Source: Pedobacter cryoconitis
Lineage (GTDB): Bacteria > Bacteroidota > Bacteroidia > Sphingobacteriales > Sphingobacteriaceae
Assembly (NCBI RefSeq): GCF_014200605.1
Contig: NZ_JACHCE010000001.1
Location: 248,001 to 312,000, forward strand
Length of the DNA: 64,000 nucleotides
Direction: 5' to 3'
Of this stretch, positions 6,710-15,603 are shown in pieces. Positions within the stretch are counted from its first letter, which is position 1, and the number at the start of each line of letters is the position of its first letter. A model generated the notes under the pieces. That model made no database searches, was not told the origin of the DNA, and saw only the letters and a program-made list of their open reading frames with translations. Both the position numbers and the translations under genes were made by a program.

Positions 6710-8062
6710 ATGAAATTTAAAACCCAGCTTATTCTAATACTAATTTTATGTATATCAACTTTATTATTTGGCGTTTTTACCAGTTACGGACAAAGCTATA
6801 CCCAGAATGAAAACGTAAAGCAACTTTCTTTAGAAGAAGCACTTACACTTGCCGGAGCAAAGAATAAATGGATAGACATTGATAAAACGGAAGAATTAGC
6901 TGCACAAGCCGAGAAAAAAGATGCCAGACTAATGGCGCTCCCGCAGTTTGAAGCAAAAGCGTCCTATCTTCGTTATTCAAATCTATCTGTATATGAAGAT
7001 GGTTTAGGCGGACGCAGTTCTGCTCCAAGGTATCCAACACTAAACGAGGCCAGCTTAGGATTGGAAGGCATTTTTAATGTATATAGTGGGGGGAGAATCA
7101 AAGCCATACAAGAGCAGCAATCTGTTAAAACTAATATAGCTTCTTTGAATGTAAAAGAACGATCTGGCAGTATTAAATTACAGGCGGCTTCTTATTATCT
7201 GGGACTAATCAGGTTATATGACCTTAAAAGGTTTACTGCCGATCAGCTTAAGCGGGCAGAGCTTCGCCTGAAGAATATTAAAACACTTTACAAAAATCAA
7301 AAAGTAACGAAAAGTGATGTATTGAGAGCAGAGGTGATGCTGTCAAATGTTCAGCTTGATTTAGCTTCAACAGGGAATGATATCAGGATCTCGGGTCAAA
7401 AGCTGGCCGTTCTGTTGAATCTACCGCAATCTACCCTTATCCTTCCCAAGGATTCTGCCGCTATGATTAAACCTTCTGCCGATGAATTAGAAGCTTTAGT
7501 AAAAACCAAAGGTGAGGGGGCATTTAATATATTAAGATCGGATCAATCGATAGCGTTAAATCAATCTATCCTCAAACTAACCAGGAGCTATAATATGCCA
7601 ACTTTAAACCTTGTGACGGCCTATGGTTTCAACTATCCGAATTTTCTTTTTAAACCGGCAGTGGATCAAATGTATGCTATCGGTTTCGTTGGCATAAAAG
7701 CGCAGTACAGTATTTCTTCTTTGTACCAGAATAAGCACAAAGTTGCAGCAGTAAAATGGCGTTTAAATAGGGCCGAAAAAGAAAAAGAAGCTCAGCTGGA
7801 CGATAAACTTCAGGAAATTGAAAGTTATTATATTAAATATAGCGAAGCTCTAAACCGGATCGGGGTGAATCAAAAGTCTATTCAGCAGGCTAAATCCAAC
7901 TATGAAATCATGAGCACCAAATACTTTAACCAGCTGGCACTGCTGACTGACTTGCTGGATGCTGATAACCTGTTTCAGGGTTCAAGGTTCAATTTGGTCA
8001 ATTCACAAGTAGAAGCGATGATGATCTATTACCGGATGCTTTATTCCACAGGAAGACTTTAA
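6710..8062 (+). CDS. TolC-like outer membrane efflux protein
   Basis: The protein has 450 aa with a signal peptide of about 27 residues ending at SYGQ. The rest is the long alternating helix pattern of outer membrane efflux proteins: two repeats, each with a coiled coil, including KERSGSIKLQAASYYLGLIR and a C-terminal KYFNQLALLTDLLDADNLF. It would form the trimeric exit duct. The HlyD adaptor follows after about 40 bases and the MFS pump after that, so the three form a complete EmrAB-TolC-like export system. The divergent AraC gene probably controls it. The cargo is unknown. Confidence 0.92.
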   Translation: MKFKTQLILILILCISTLLFGVFTSYGQSYTQNENVKQLSLEEALTLAGAKNKWIDIDKTEELAAQAEKKDARLMALPQFEAKASYLRYSNLSVYEDGLGGRSSAPRYPTLNEASLGLEGIFNVYSGGRIKAIQEQQSVKTNIASLNVKERSGSIKLQAASYYLGLIRLYDLKRFTADQLKRAELRLKNIKTLYKNQKVTKSDVLRAEVMLSNVQLDLASTGNDIRISGQKLAVLLNLPQSTLILPKDSAAMIKPSADELEALVKTKGEGAFNILRSDQSIALNQSILKLTRSYNMPTLNLVTAYGFNYPNFLFKPAVDQMYAIGFVGIKAQYSISSLYQNKHKVAAVKWRLNRAEKEKEAQLDDKLQEIESYYIKYSEALNRIGVNQKSIQQAKSNYEIMSTKYFNQLALLTDLLDADNLFQGSRFNLVNSQVEAMMIYYRMLYSTGRL

Positions 8063-8103
8063 AACAGAAGGACAAAATTTAAGAACTATTAGTGATTATA
8101 AAA

Positions 8104-9147
8104 ATGGAAAGAAAAAGACCTCATGCAGGTAATATCGCACTCTCAATTGTGGCAGTACTGGTCGTTTTGATGGGTATATTTTACGCGGCCAGTTATTTAT
8201 TGCGAATGCAAAAATATGAAGAAACCAATGATGCACAGGTGGAAGCAAATATCAATCCGGTTTCCGCAAGGGCGGGAGGGTACATTAAAAAAGTTTGGTT
8301 TAATGAACATCTCCCTGTTCAGGCGGGAGATACATTAATCACAATCGGGGATAGTGAATATAAAGCCAGGTTACAGGAGGCGCAGGCCGCAGTTGATGAT
8401 GCCCATGCACAGCTTAAAATGTTGGATGCCAGTGTGTATGCAGCAGAAGTAGCTACAACAGTCAATAAAGACCAGATTGAAGGTGCTAAAGCCCGGCAAT
8501 GGCAAAGTCAGCAGGACATAAACAGATATAAGAACCTGGTAAAAGCCGAAGCCGTAACGGGCGCTGAATTCGAGCAGGTAAAAGCTCATTACGATGTGGC
8601 TGTAAGTGATTTTAACGCTTCAAAAAGTAGCCTGACAACGAGCAAGGCCAGAATTCTTGAACTTAAATCGAAGACAGATCTGCTATTGGCTGATTTAAAG
8701 AAAAAAGAAGCTCAGCTGGAACTGGCCCGCATTAACCTTTCTTATACGGTAATCACAGCTCCGTATAGTGGGAGATTGGGAAGAAAAACTGTATTGACCG
8801 GCCAGCAGATACAACCCGGACAACCTCTGGTCTATATTATCAATGAAAAAGAAAAATGGGTTACTGCTAACTTTCTGGAAACCCAGGTTGGGGGAATGCA
8901 CATCGGCCAGGCGGTAGATATCAGTGTAGATGCGCTCGATGGCACACACTACAGCGGGACTATTGAGGCGATATCGGGATCTACCGGCTCTAAATTTTCC
9001 TTGCTTCCTCCAGATAACTCAAGCGGGAACTTTGTAAAGATCGTTCAACGCATTCCAGTTAAAATTAAGCTAAATCCGGACGATATGAATGCCGTTAAAG
9101 TGGGGATGAATGTAATCGTATCTATTCAGAAACAAAGAAAATCATGA
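8104..9147 (+). CDS. HlyD/EmrA-type membrane fusion protein
   Basis: Periplasmic adaptor of 347 aa from the ATG at 8104; a GTG at 8092 is less likely. One N-terminal membrane helix (about residues 13-33) is followed by the split biotinyl-lipoyl-like domain: INPVSARAGGYIKKVWF near residue 50 and VITAPYSGRLGRK near 217. An alpha-hairpin lies in between, and a beta-barrel with WVTANFLETQVGGMHIGQ follows. This order is diagnostic for EmrA-like proteins that couple an inner-membrane pump to TolC. Its stop overlaps the next start by 4 bases, which indicates translational coupling with the MFS gene. Confidence 0.92.
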   Translation: MERKRPHAGNIALSIVAVLVVLMGIFYAASYLLRMQKYEETNDAQVEANINPVSARAGGYIKKVWFNEHLPVQAGDTLITIGDSEYKARLQEAQAAVDDAHAQLKMLDASVYAAEVATTVNKDQIEGAKARQWQSQQDINRYKNLVKAEAVTGAEFEQVKAHYDVAVSDFNASKSSLTTSKARILELKSKTDLLLADLKKKEAQLELARINLSYTVITAPYSGRLGRKTVLTGQQIQPGQPLVYIINEKEKWVTANFLETQVGGMHIGQAVDISVDALDGTHYSGTIEAISGSTGSKFSLLPPDNSSGNFVKIVQRIPVKIKLNPDDMNAVKVGMNVIVSIQKQRKS

Positions 9148-10748
9148 TGAAACCTCAGTATTTTAAGAACTGGATCAACGATTGGAACTGGGGTGTCCGT
9201 ATCGCCTTATTCCTGATCCTGATGTCTTCGCTGGTTCAATTCGGGGTATTTGCGATGACCCAGAATTACCTGGTCTCTTTGCTGGGATTTCAAAGTGAAG
9301 ATTTATCATTTGGCATGCAGATATGTTATGTCGGTATATTGGGCATACTTCCTATACAGTTCCGCTTTTTGCGCTATTTCGAAACCAGAAATTATTTGAT
9401 CGTAAACATAACGGCAGGAATTCTGCTCAGTCTGACTTGTCTCTTCGTCAGGGACGTTAATTTATTTTTCGTTGTCCGGTTCTTACAAGGTATTGTAGTT
9501 TGTAACATCGCAGGTTGTATGGTCGTGTTGATCTATTCCAGGCTTAAAACAGAACATATGCAGGCCATTGGATCGTCAGTGTTTTATGGGTCTATTTTCA
9601 GCAATGGAGTAGTTATAGGTATCGCTGCCGCTATGGTAGTGAATAGTTCAGACTGGACCCGGGTCTATGTTTATTCCATCATTTTTCAGCTGGCCACCCT
9701 GGTTATCGTATTGCTTGCATTAAAATCAACCTCAGATCATAAAAAATATCCGCTCTACCAAATAGACTGGATTGGTTTCGTGCTGCTCATTGCTGCGGCA
9801 GGTTCCCTGACTTATACCATGGTTTATGGCTCAAAATATTATTGGTTTCAGGACAGAAGAATTGTAATTTCTTCTCTGGCTGCGGCTTCTGGCACATTGT
9901 TCTTTCTTTTCAGACAATACTTGATCAGGCGCCCCTTAATTGATTTGAGTATTTTTAAATCGCGCAATTTTGTAATTGGGTTGGTCATACTCGCTATTTA
10001 TTATGGTTTCAAGGATTCTATCAATCTCATATACAGTTATACTGGCGGTGTTCTTGGTTGGAGCCCTTATCGATTAATGATCTTAGGACTTTGTAATGTA
10101 AGCGGTATTATCATATTTATGATTTTATCAGGGCTGTTGATCATCAGGAACCGCCATTCTACTAAAGGGTTTCTAATTGCGGGGTTTAGCATCATGATCA
10201 TATATCACCTGTGGATGTATTTTGTATTCACCCCGGATCTTTCCTTTCAAAATTTAATTATCCCAGTATTCCTTCAGGGGGCATCTGGAGGGCTGATTTT
10301 TGTTCCGGTAGTTATTTTTATCCTGTCTTCTGCACCGAAACATACGGGGACTACTGGCATTTTTGTTGCCGCATGTACCCGCTTCAATGCCACCCTTCAA
10401 TCTATTGCAGGATTTTACAACTTGCAGCTTTACTTTAATAAAAATTATAAAACAGGCATTTTAAACCGCGTGAGTTTTCTTGATTTTGCAACCAGCGAAA
10501 GGCTAAACAGTTATTTACAAATGTTCAGTTCCAAAGGATACCCTACGGAGCAGGCAACCTCACTTGCTTACAGTTCTTTGGGGCGGGCAGTAGACCTTCA
10601 GGCACAAATATTAAGTTACCGGGCCATATTTTTGACCATTGCTATCGTGCTGTGCATAGTCTTGTTTTTTATCGCTGTGATGCCCTCACTGAATAAAACG
10701 GTACTGCATTATAGTAAACGTATGTTTATCCGGGTGTTTCACAGATAG
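9144..10748 (+). CDS. MFS transporter, EmrB/DHA2-like (about 14 TM helices)
   Basis: Inner-membrane pump of 534 aa with about 14 hydrophobic segments, as in the DHA2 drug:H+ antiporter group. It begins MMKPQYFKNW; the ATG at 9144 or the next at 9147 could be used. Conserved loop charges such as IQFRFLRYFETRNYL and a later KNRHSTKG-like turn are visible, but I cannot fix a substrate. It is last in the TolC-HlyD-MFS operon. It completes an EmrAB-TolC-type exporter for hydrophobic toxic compounds. Confidence 0.9.
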   Translation: MMKPQYFKNWINDWNWGVRIALFLILMSSLVQFGVFAMTQNYLVSLLGFQSEDLSFGMQICYVGILGILPIQFRFLRYFETRNYLIVNITAGILLSLTCLFVRDVNLFFVVRFLQGIVVCNIAGCMVVLIYSRLKTEHMQAIGSSVFYGSIFSNGVVIGIAAAMVVNSSDWTRVYVYSIIFQLATLVIVLLALKSTSDHKKYPLYQIDWIGFVLLIAAAGSLTYTMVYGSKYYWFQDRRIVISSLAAASGTLFFLFRQYLIRRPLIDLSIFKSRNFVIGLVILAIYYGFKDSINLIYSYTGGVLGWSPYRLMILGLCNVSGIIIFMILSGLLIIRNRHSTKGFLIAGFSIMIIYHLWMYFVFTPDLSFQNLIIPVFLQGASGGLIFVPVVIFILSSAPKHTGTTGIFVAACTRFNATLQSIAGFYNLQLYFNKNYKTGILNRVSFLDFATSERLNSYLQMFSSKGYPTEQATSLAYSSLGRAVDLQAQILSYRAIFLTIAIVLCIVLFFIAVMPSLNKTVLHYSKRMFIRVFHR

Positions 10749-10766
10749 TGGCTGATTAATCACACT

Positions 10767-11150
10767 TTAAGGTAAAGAAGAGTTATTGACAAATTCACCC
10801 TTTTCTAAAACTATCTGGTTTCCCCAGCTAGTAATTATTTCCAGGACTGGTATAAATGTTTTTCCAAAATCTGTTAGACTGTAAACAACTTTAATAGGAG
10901 GTTTTTTGCCATATACTTTCCTTAATACTAAACCGTCCTTTTCTAATTGTTTCAACTGCAAACTCAATGTCATTTCCGTAACATTTGGAACTTCTTTGCG
11001 AAGTTCGCTATAACGTTTTTCAGCATCCTTTAAATGATACAGAATGACCGCTTTCCATTTGCCACCTATCAAATTCATCGCAAGACTTATCGTGCAGGGA
11101 TAAACTTTCCCCTTTAGTTTTATATAATCACCAATACATTCTGTTTTCAT
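10767..11150 (-). CDS. HxlR family transcriptional regulator
   Basis: A 127-aa winged-helix protein of the HxlR/DUF24 type. GGKWKAVILYHLKDAEKRYSE near residues 28-48 marks the start of the recognition core, followed by TLSLQLKQLEKDGLV and YSLTDFGKTFIPVLE. Cysteines at about 5 and 19 leave room for the thiol-based sensing of electrophiles known for some relatives (HypR, YodB, CatR). It diverges from the NmrA-like gene at 11262. Two palindromes flank the promoter between them, so it probably represses or activates that neighbour. Confidence 0.92.
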   Translation of the reverse strand: MKTECIGDYIKLKGKVYPCTISLAMNLIGGKWKAVILYHLKDAEKRYSELRKEVPNVTEMTLSLQLKQLEKDGLVLRKVYGKKPPIKVVYSLTDFGKTFIPVLEIITSWGNQIVLEKGEFVNNSSLP

Positions 11151-11165
11151 CTGGCATTCTTTAAC

Positions 11166-11234
11166 CTATCTGTTTAGATAGTTATTGCAAATGTAGTGTG
11201 CTAAAAATAATTTTGCAACTATAGTTTTTATAGT
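11166..11234 (+). promoter_or_regulatory. Promoter of the NmrA-like gene, framed by two HxlR-type palindromes
   Basis: ATTG (11184-11187), a 20-base spacer and TAATTTTG (11208-11215) match the Bacteroidota -33/-7 pattern. CTATCT-GTTT-AGATAG (11166-11181) lies just upstream and ACTATA-GTTTT-TATAGT (11218-11234) just downstream. Both share the CTAT/ATAG half-site. Binding by the divergent HxlR protein is inferred. Confidence 0.55.
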
Positions 11235-11261
11235 ATAAGGTTTCACTTAAATAATAAAAGA

Positions 11262-12239
11262 ATGATATCGAATTTAAAAGGAAAAAAAGCACTGAAACAA
11301 GAAGATAAACCGCTTATCACAATAGTTGGTGTTTTGGGCAAACAGGGACGTAGTGCTGCACATACGCTGTTACAGAGTGGGCGTTATCGGGTACGCGGAA
11401 TTACCCGGCGTATTGATTCACCAGAGGCCATTTATTTGGCCGGACTGGGAGCCGAACTTGTGAGTATACCACTTGACCTGGGCTATAAAAAAGACTTCGT
11501 TGAAGCATTTCGCGGCTCGTATGGTGTTTTCTTGATGACCCCAGGTATTGTTCCTCCGCAAACCCACGAAATGGAGTTGGGTAAAGAGTTGGCAGACGCA
11601 GCGGTTGAAGCAGGGGTTCAGCATCTTGTCTTTAGCAGTCTGGAAAATGTAGATAAAATTACACAAGGGCAAAAGTTTGCTCCTCATTTTACAGATAAGG
11701 CTATGATTGAAGAATATATACGTACGCTTCCAATCGCAAGCTCATTTATCTGCATGGCTTTTTTTTACACTAATTTTATGGAGTTTTACACTCCTCTTAT
11801 AGAGGGGGATACACTTGTATTTCCTATTTATTTACCAAAGGATTTTCGTGCGCCATTTGTTGATCCCCTTACTGCCACAGGGCCGGCAGTTTTGGAGATT
11901 TTTTCTAATCCAGGTCAATATGCCGGTAAATCTCTACCAGTAATTGGCGATATTATTTCACCTCAGGAAATTGTAGACACATTTGTTCGGGTTACCGGCA
12001 AAAAAGCTATTTATAGTTCTGCATTCACAAGGGAGAATATGCTTTATTATTTTCCGGATTTAGGCCCGAATGAACTTTTAGTGAGTGAGATTCTGGGGAT
12101 GGCAGAGTACGCAGTGGAATATGGTTATTTCGGCAAAGATCGTGACTTATTATGGAGCCGCCAAACAAACCAGAATAGCCTTAATTGGGAACAGTTTCTT
12201 CGCAGTACCGGTTGGGAAGGAGAGAAAATTTCTTATTAA
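11262..12239 (+). CDS. NmrA-like NAD(P)-binding protein
   Basis: Atypical short-chain reductase of 325 aa. The dinucleotide-binding glycines are in IVGVLGKQGRSAA (about residues 21-33). The NmrA-type segment VEAGVQHLVFSSLENV follows near residue 125, with no classic YxxxK. Such proteins either sense NAD(P)H or reduce quinones or enones. Control by a divergent HxlR regulator, a class that often answers to electrophiles and quinones, fits the second role. The family is clear; the substrate is unknown. Confidence 0.85.
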   Translation: MISNLKGKKALKQEDKPLITIVGVLGKQGRSAAHTLLQSGRYRVRGITRRIDSPEAIYLAGLGAELVSIPLDLGYKKDFVEAFRGSYGVFLMTPGIVPPQTHEMELGKELADAAVEAGVQHLVFSSLENVDKITQGQKFAPHFTDKAMIEEYIRTLPIASSFICMAFFYTNFMEFYTPLIEGDTLVFPIYLPKDFRAPFVDPLTATGPAVLEIFSNPGQYAGKSLPVIGDIISPQEIVDTFVRVTGKKAIYSSAFTRENMLYYFPDLGPNELLVSEILGMAEYAVEYGYFGKDRDLLWSRQTNQNSLNWEQFLRSTGWEGEKISY

Positions 12240-12299
12240 TTGGATTGGAAGGACTTGTAAAACAGATAGAAAATGGTTCGGGAAGCACCACCCCGGCCT

Positions 12300-12340
12300 A
12301 AGCTTAAAAAGCCGTTTTTATACAAATAAAACGGCTTTTT
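12300..12340. terminator. Hairpin terminator, shares 20 bases with the one at 3651
   Basis: AAAAAGCCGTTTT (12306-12318) pairs with AAAACGGCTTTTT (12328-12340) around a 9-base loop. It ends the NmrA-like gene rightward and the FAD monooxygenase leftward. AAGCTTAAAAAGCCGTTTTT (12300-12319) is identical to 3651-3670. Confidence 0.7.
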
Positions 12341-12372
12341 TATGTCTGATTATGAATTGCAGGCTACAGTTT

Positions 12373-13488
12373 TTACATGGAAAACCCATTCTTATTCCTC
12401 CATTTTACTTCTTCTTCTGTTGCTGGTAGAAGCTTGTCCAGCATATCTACTGCATCTGCCTGCACTTCTGTTATGAAAGGGCGTAAATCTTTGTTGTAGT
12501 CATTAAACGCCAGTTCAAAATTACCATTGTATTTTTCAAAAGCATCTGCCAGTGCCGTAGCACCTATAATAGCTAATGAACCACCCATTCCTGCTGCTGG
12601 TGAAGCACAATAACCTGCATCACCAACCAGTGCAACGCGGCCTTTTGTCCAGGAAGGCATTTTTATCTGACAAAACTTGTCGAAGTAAAAGGAGTCAGAA
12701 TTTAATAATTCTTCTTTCAATTCTGGTGCCCTCCATTTCATACCCTGCATCTGTTCAAAAACTATTTGCTTAACTTGATTCTGGTCGCGGAAATCATAGG
12801 GTATTTCCTGTGCTGTTCTGAAGGTAAATACAATGTCTGTTTTATTGTTGTAGGCATTGAGCATAAAACCTTTATTTGGTTCTGCGTAAAGCTGTAAAGT
12901 GCTCTCTTCAATTAATAGTTTATTGGTAATGGCAATGGAAAAGTATTGCCCTAAAAAATGAGTGTATTCTGATTCGTTTCCAAACCAGATTCTTCGAACT
13001 GCCGAATGTATACCATCACAACCAAACACTAATTCATAGGTATCTTGTAAGCCATCTTTGAAACTTACTGTGATATGATCTTCGGTTTCTTGTAATGCGG
13101 TAATGCTATTGCCGAAAATGAATCTCACGTCATTTTTTATAGTGTCAAAAAGCATATGGAGCAAAACATCCCGTTCAATTTCAAACTCACTGTCAGGTGA
13201 TTCTTTATCTTGCTGATCTAATAGAATAGCTTTTTCTGTAATATCGTCAGCATTTTTAAATTCCCATTTTTCTAATTTTAAGCTGTTGGCTTTTATTTGC
13301 TCCAAAAGCCCCATTCGTTTGACAATATCAACCGTACTATCTTTAATGTCCACAGGTGTACCACCTGTTTTAAGATAGCCCCCGATTTCTACAATAGTTA
13401 CTTTGTAACCCATTTTATTCATCCAGTAAGCTATCGTTAGCCCTGCAAAACTTGCACCTGATACGAGCACTTTTTTATTTCGTTCCAT
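12373..13488 (-). CDS. FAD-dependent monooxygenase (PHBH/TetX-like)
   Basis: A 371-aa single-component flavoprotein. The N-terminal Rossmann motif is VSGASFAGLTIAYW (about residues 9-22), a slightly relaxed GxGxxG as in TetX-type enzymes. A DG motif occurs in FGCDGIHSAVRR, and the second FAD motif is GRVALVGDAGYCASPAAGMG near residue 300. Enzymes of this class hydroxylate aromatic or polyketide compounds with NAD(P)H and oxygen in the cytosol. An AraC gene lies 80 bases upstream on the same strand and probably controls it. Tetracycline degradation is possible but cannot be claimed from these motifs. Confidence 0.88.
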   Translation of the reverse strand: MERNKKVLVSGASFAGLTIAYWMNKMGYKVTIVEIGGYLKTGGTPVDIKDSTVDIVKRMGLLEQIKANSLKLEKWEFKNADDITEKAILLDQQDKESPDSEFEIERDVLLHMLFDTIKNDVRFIFGNSITALQETEDHITVSFKDGLQDTYELVFGCDGIHSAVRRIWFGNESEYTHFLGQYFSIAITNKLLIEESTLQLYAEPNKGFMLNAYNNKTDIVFTFRTAQEIPYDFRDQNQVKQIVFEQMQGMKWRAPELKEELLNSDSFYFDKFCQIKMPSWTKGRVALVGDAGYCASPAAGMGGSLAIIGATALADAFEKYNGNFELAFNDYNKDLRPFITEVQADAVDMLDKLLPATEEEVKWRNKNGFSM

Positions 13489-13568
13489 TATTTAACTGTT
13501 TTAAATTATGGTGTAAAACTCGAAAGTTAAATACGTTAAAAAGATAACCAGGTATAGTAGATATTGGA

Positions 13569-14441
13569 CTAATCGTGGTTTTTGTTCCTGAAAGACAAAG
13601 CAGACATGCCTGTGGCTTTGGTAAAAGTTCTTGAAAAATAGGGGTAATCTTCATAACCCAGTTCAAACGCTATTTCTTTCACAGATTTGCCGGTGTGATG
13701 TAGCAGCCGTTTTGCTTCCAGGATAACTCTGTCATGAATATTCCGTGTAACGGAAAATCCTGTAGTATTCTTGATACATTCATTCAGATAAGCTGTAGAA
13801 ATATTTAGCTTACCCGCATATTCATATGGTCGTTTCAGTGTATGAAAATTTCTTTCTAACAATTGTTTGAATCCTTTCGTCACTATTTCAAATCTTGAAA
13901 GATTGACATCCGGCTTGCTTTGGTTCAAAAACTGTAAGGTTAAAAAAGCAACTAAAGTATTGCAACTGTCCTTTAATAAAGGAAAATGAAGTTTATGGTT
14001 TTTGTGAATGGAAAAACTTAAACAAAGCGAAAATATATCTGAAAAGATCAAGTACGTTTCCTGAGTTAATTTCAGAGGTTTTGCAGGTGCAATTTCTTCC
14101 AGAAATTTAAGATAATCAGGATTCAGGTTCTCATTCTTAATAGCCAATGAGCAAACAGTAATTTCTTGAAAATCTAAAATGCGGTGCACTTGACTTGGGT
14201 GCATATAAACAACAGAAGGTGCTTCGATTTCATATTTTTGAAAATCAATTTCAATATGAAGGGCGCCTTTCTCCACGATATGGAAGGTATGACCATCGTC
14301 CCGGTGTGAAGACCTCGCTTCTTCATACTGCTGTGCAGTTATGAAGTCAGCATTCTTAATCCTGATTCTGTCTACAGAAATGCCCTGACTGAAGCCATCA
14401 GTCATTGAATTAACAGGTATGTTGTTCTTGTTTTTAGGCAT
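13569..14441 (-). CDS. AraC family transcriptional regulator (cupin sensor)
   Basis: A 290-aa regulator. The N-terminal half resembles a cupin sensor domain (SHRDDGHTFHIVEKGALHIE, then APSVVYMHPSQVH). The C-terminal two-HTH AraC domain ends in ELGYEDYPYFSRTFTKATGM. It sits upstream of the FAD monooxygenase on the same strand with an 80-base spacer and is likely its regulator. Confidence 0.9.
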   Translation of the reverse strand: MPKNKNNIPVNSMTDGFSQGISVDRIRIKNADFITAQQYEEARSSHRDDGHTFHIVEKGALHIEIDFQKYEIEAPSVVYMHPSQVHRILDFQEITVCSLAIKNENLNPDYLKFLEEIAPAKPLKLTQETYLIFSDIFSLCLSFSIHKNHKLHFPLLKDSCNTLVAFLTLQFLNQSKPDVNLSRFEIVTKGFKQLLERNFHTLKRPYEYAGKLNISTAYLNECIKNTTGFSVTRNIHDRVILEAKRLLHHTGKSVKEIAFELGYEDYPYFSRTFTKATGMSALSFRNKNHD

Positions 14442-14650
14442 TTGATTTCAATTATCTGTAGCACTAACATAATAAATAATTACTGAACACCGCCGTGTCC
14501 GTTATCTGCTCAACTAGTCATTTGTATAAAGAGGTTTATATGAATAGTCTATGAAGTTTATAAAACAAGCTGATGCAGAAGAAAAATGAAAATTAAACAC
14601 TTTTTGAAATAGTAACATTAAAAACTATTTTTGTTTAAACCTAAAATCAC

Positions 14651-15037
14651 ATGAAGAAAATCTTGTTAGCCTCAGTTTTATTAATTGCTGGAATTTCAGG
14701 ATATGCACAAACTTATCAGCCCGTAACTAGTAAGAACAAAACTTATCTTGCTACAGTTAAAGGACTTAGTTATACATATAAAGACGGAATTATCACATTA
14801 AAAAATAACGGTAACTATAATTTAGGTACTGTAAGCATTATTGCTTCTTCGAAAGTAGACAGTACGCTGTTCGGAATCGCTTTATTTGAAGATGGACTGG
14901 AAAAAGGAAAAACAGTTAAATCCAGTGTTTATTTTACTGCTGGTCTTGGAAAAGATAGTCATGAACTTTCATTAAAACAGATTGATCAGAAGAACCTGGT
15001 ATTATCTTTTGATAAAGCAACCAGGGCGCAACGTTAA
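14651..15037 (+). CDS. Small secreted protein of unknown function
   Basis: A 128-aa protein with a clear signal peptide (MKKILLASVLLIAGISGYAQ; cleavage about residue 19/20). The rest is rich in beta-strand and polar residues, without cysteines or a known motif. It is probably periplasmic. A 210-base AT-rich region precedes it and no partner gene is evident. I do not recognise the family. Confidence 0.7.
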   Translation: MKKILLASVLLIAGISGYAQTYQPVTSKNKTYLATVKGLSYTYKDGIITLKNNGNYNLGTVSIIASSKVDSTLFGIALFEDGLEKGKTVKSSVYFTAGLGKDSHELSLKQIDQKNLVLSFDKATRAQR

Positions 15038-15158
15038 TATGGAAAGAGCTGTCAGCTGAAAGGTCTTTTAAATGGTCTTATCTCCATAAATTCTTCAATA
15101 ATTAGACGCGATCAGCAATTCTGGATCTTCTGATACTCATATACTCATCTAATAAGCT

Positions 15159-15542
15159 ATGGAAATAAAATTCAATTTGGATACGATTATATTTTATGTT
15201 CAAAATGTAGAAAGATTGAAGTCTTTTTACAGTAGTGTTTTTAGTTTTAAGGTGGTCGAAGAATATGAATCGTCGTGGGCACTTTTAGAAGCCGGGAGCT
15301 GTAAGATCGGTCTTCATCAAATTGGTCATGAATATTGGGACGAAAGTAAAGGGACATTTAAATTTGATAGCAATGCAAAACTTGTTTTTGAAATAGATCA
15401 GGATATTAATGAGATGAGAACACATTTTGTCAAGCAAAATGTAGAGATGAAGCAGATCAAAACCTTTGACAATTATGGTTATTGGTTATGTGATGGTGAA
15501 GATCCGGAAGGGAATGTTTTTCAGTTGAAACAGAAGAAATAG
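15159..15542 (+). CDS. VOC (glyoxalase/bleomycin-resistance) family protein
   Basis: A 127-aa vicinal-oxygen-chelate protein. The first beta-alpha-beta unit (NLDTIIFYVQNVERLKSFYS) and the closing DGEDPEGNVFQLKQ strand with the usual metal-ligand Glu region are typical. Members are dioxygenases, isomerases or binding proteins; function cannot be set here. It is monocistronic, with a strong hairpin starting at its stop codon. Confidence 0.88.
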   Translation: MEIKFNLDTIIFYVQNVERLKSFYSSVFSFKVVEEYESSWALLEAGSCKIGLHQIGHEYWDESKGTFKFDSNAKLVFEIDQDINEMRTHFVKQNVEMKQIKTFDNYGYWLCDGEDPEGNVFQLKQKK

Positions 15543-15586
15543 TTCTCTTGTTCATTGTTGTATGTATAACAATTAACAAGAGAACT
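15541..15586. terminator. Bidirectional hairpin terminator between VOC and AraC genes
   Basis: AGTTCTCTTGTT (15541-15552) and AACAAGAGAACT (15575-15586) are perfect complements. An inner ATTGTT/AACAAT arm extends the stem with one mismatch. It lies between convergent genes and serves both. Confidence 0.8.
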
Positions 15587-15603
15587 ATTTCTTCTGAGCT
15601 ATA

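Noticed and set aside
12241..12300. tRNA-like 3' end before the terminator at 12300 (ACTTGTAA loop-like, GGTTCGGG, CCCCGGCCTA)
   Set aside because: Some pieces resemble an anticodon loop and T loop, but the stems do not pair and the T-loop sequence is wrong. It may be a worn tRNA relic, but I cannot support it.
12373..13488. FAD monooxygenase as a TetX tetracycline-inactivating enzyme
   Set aside because: The flavin motifs are shared by the whole hydroxylase group, and I cannot see drug-binding residues that would single out TetX.
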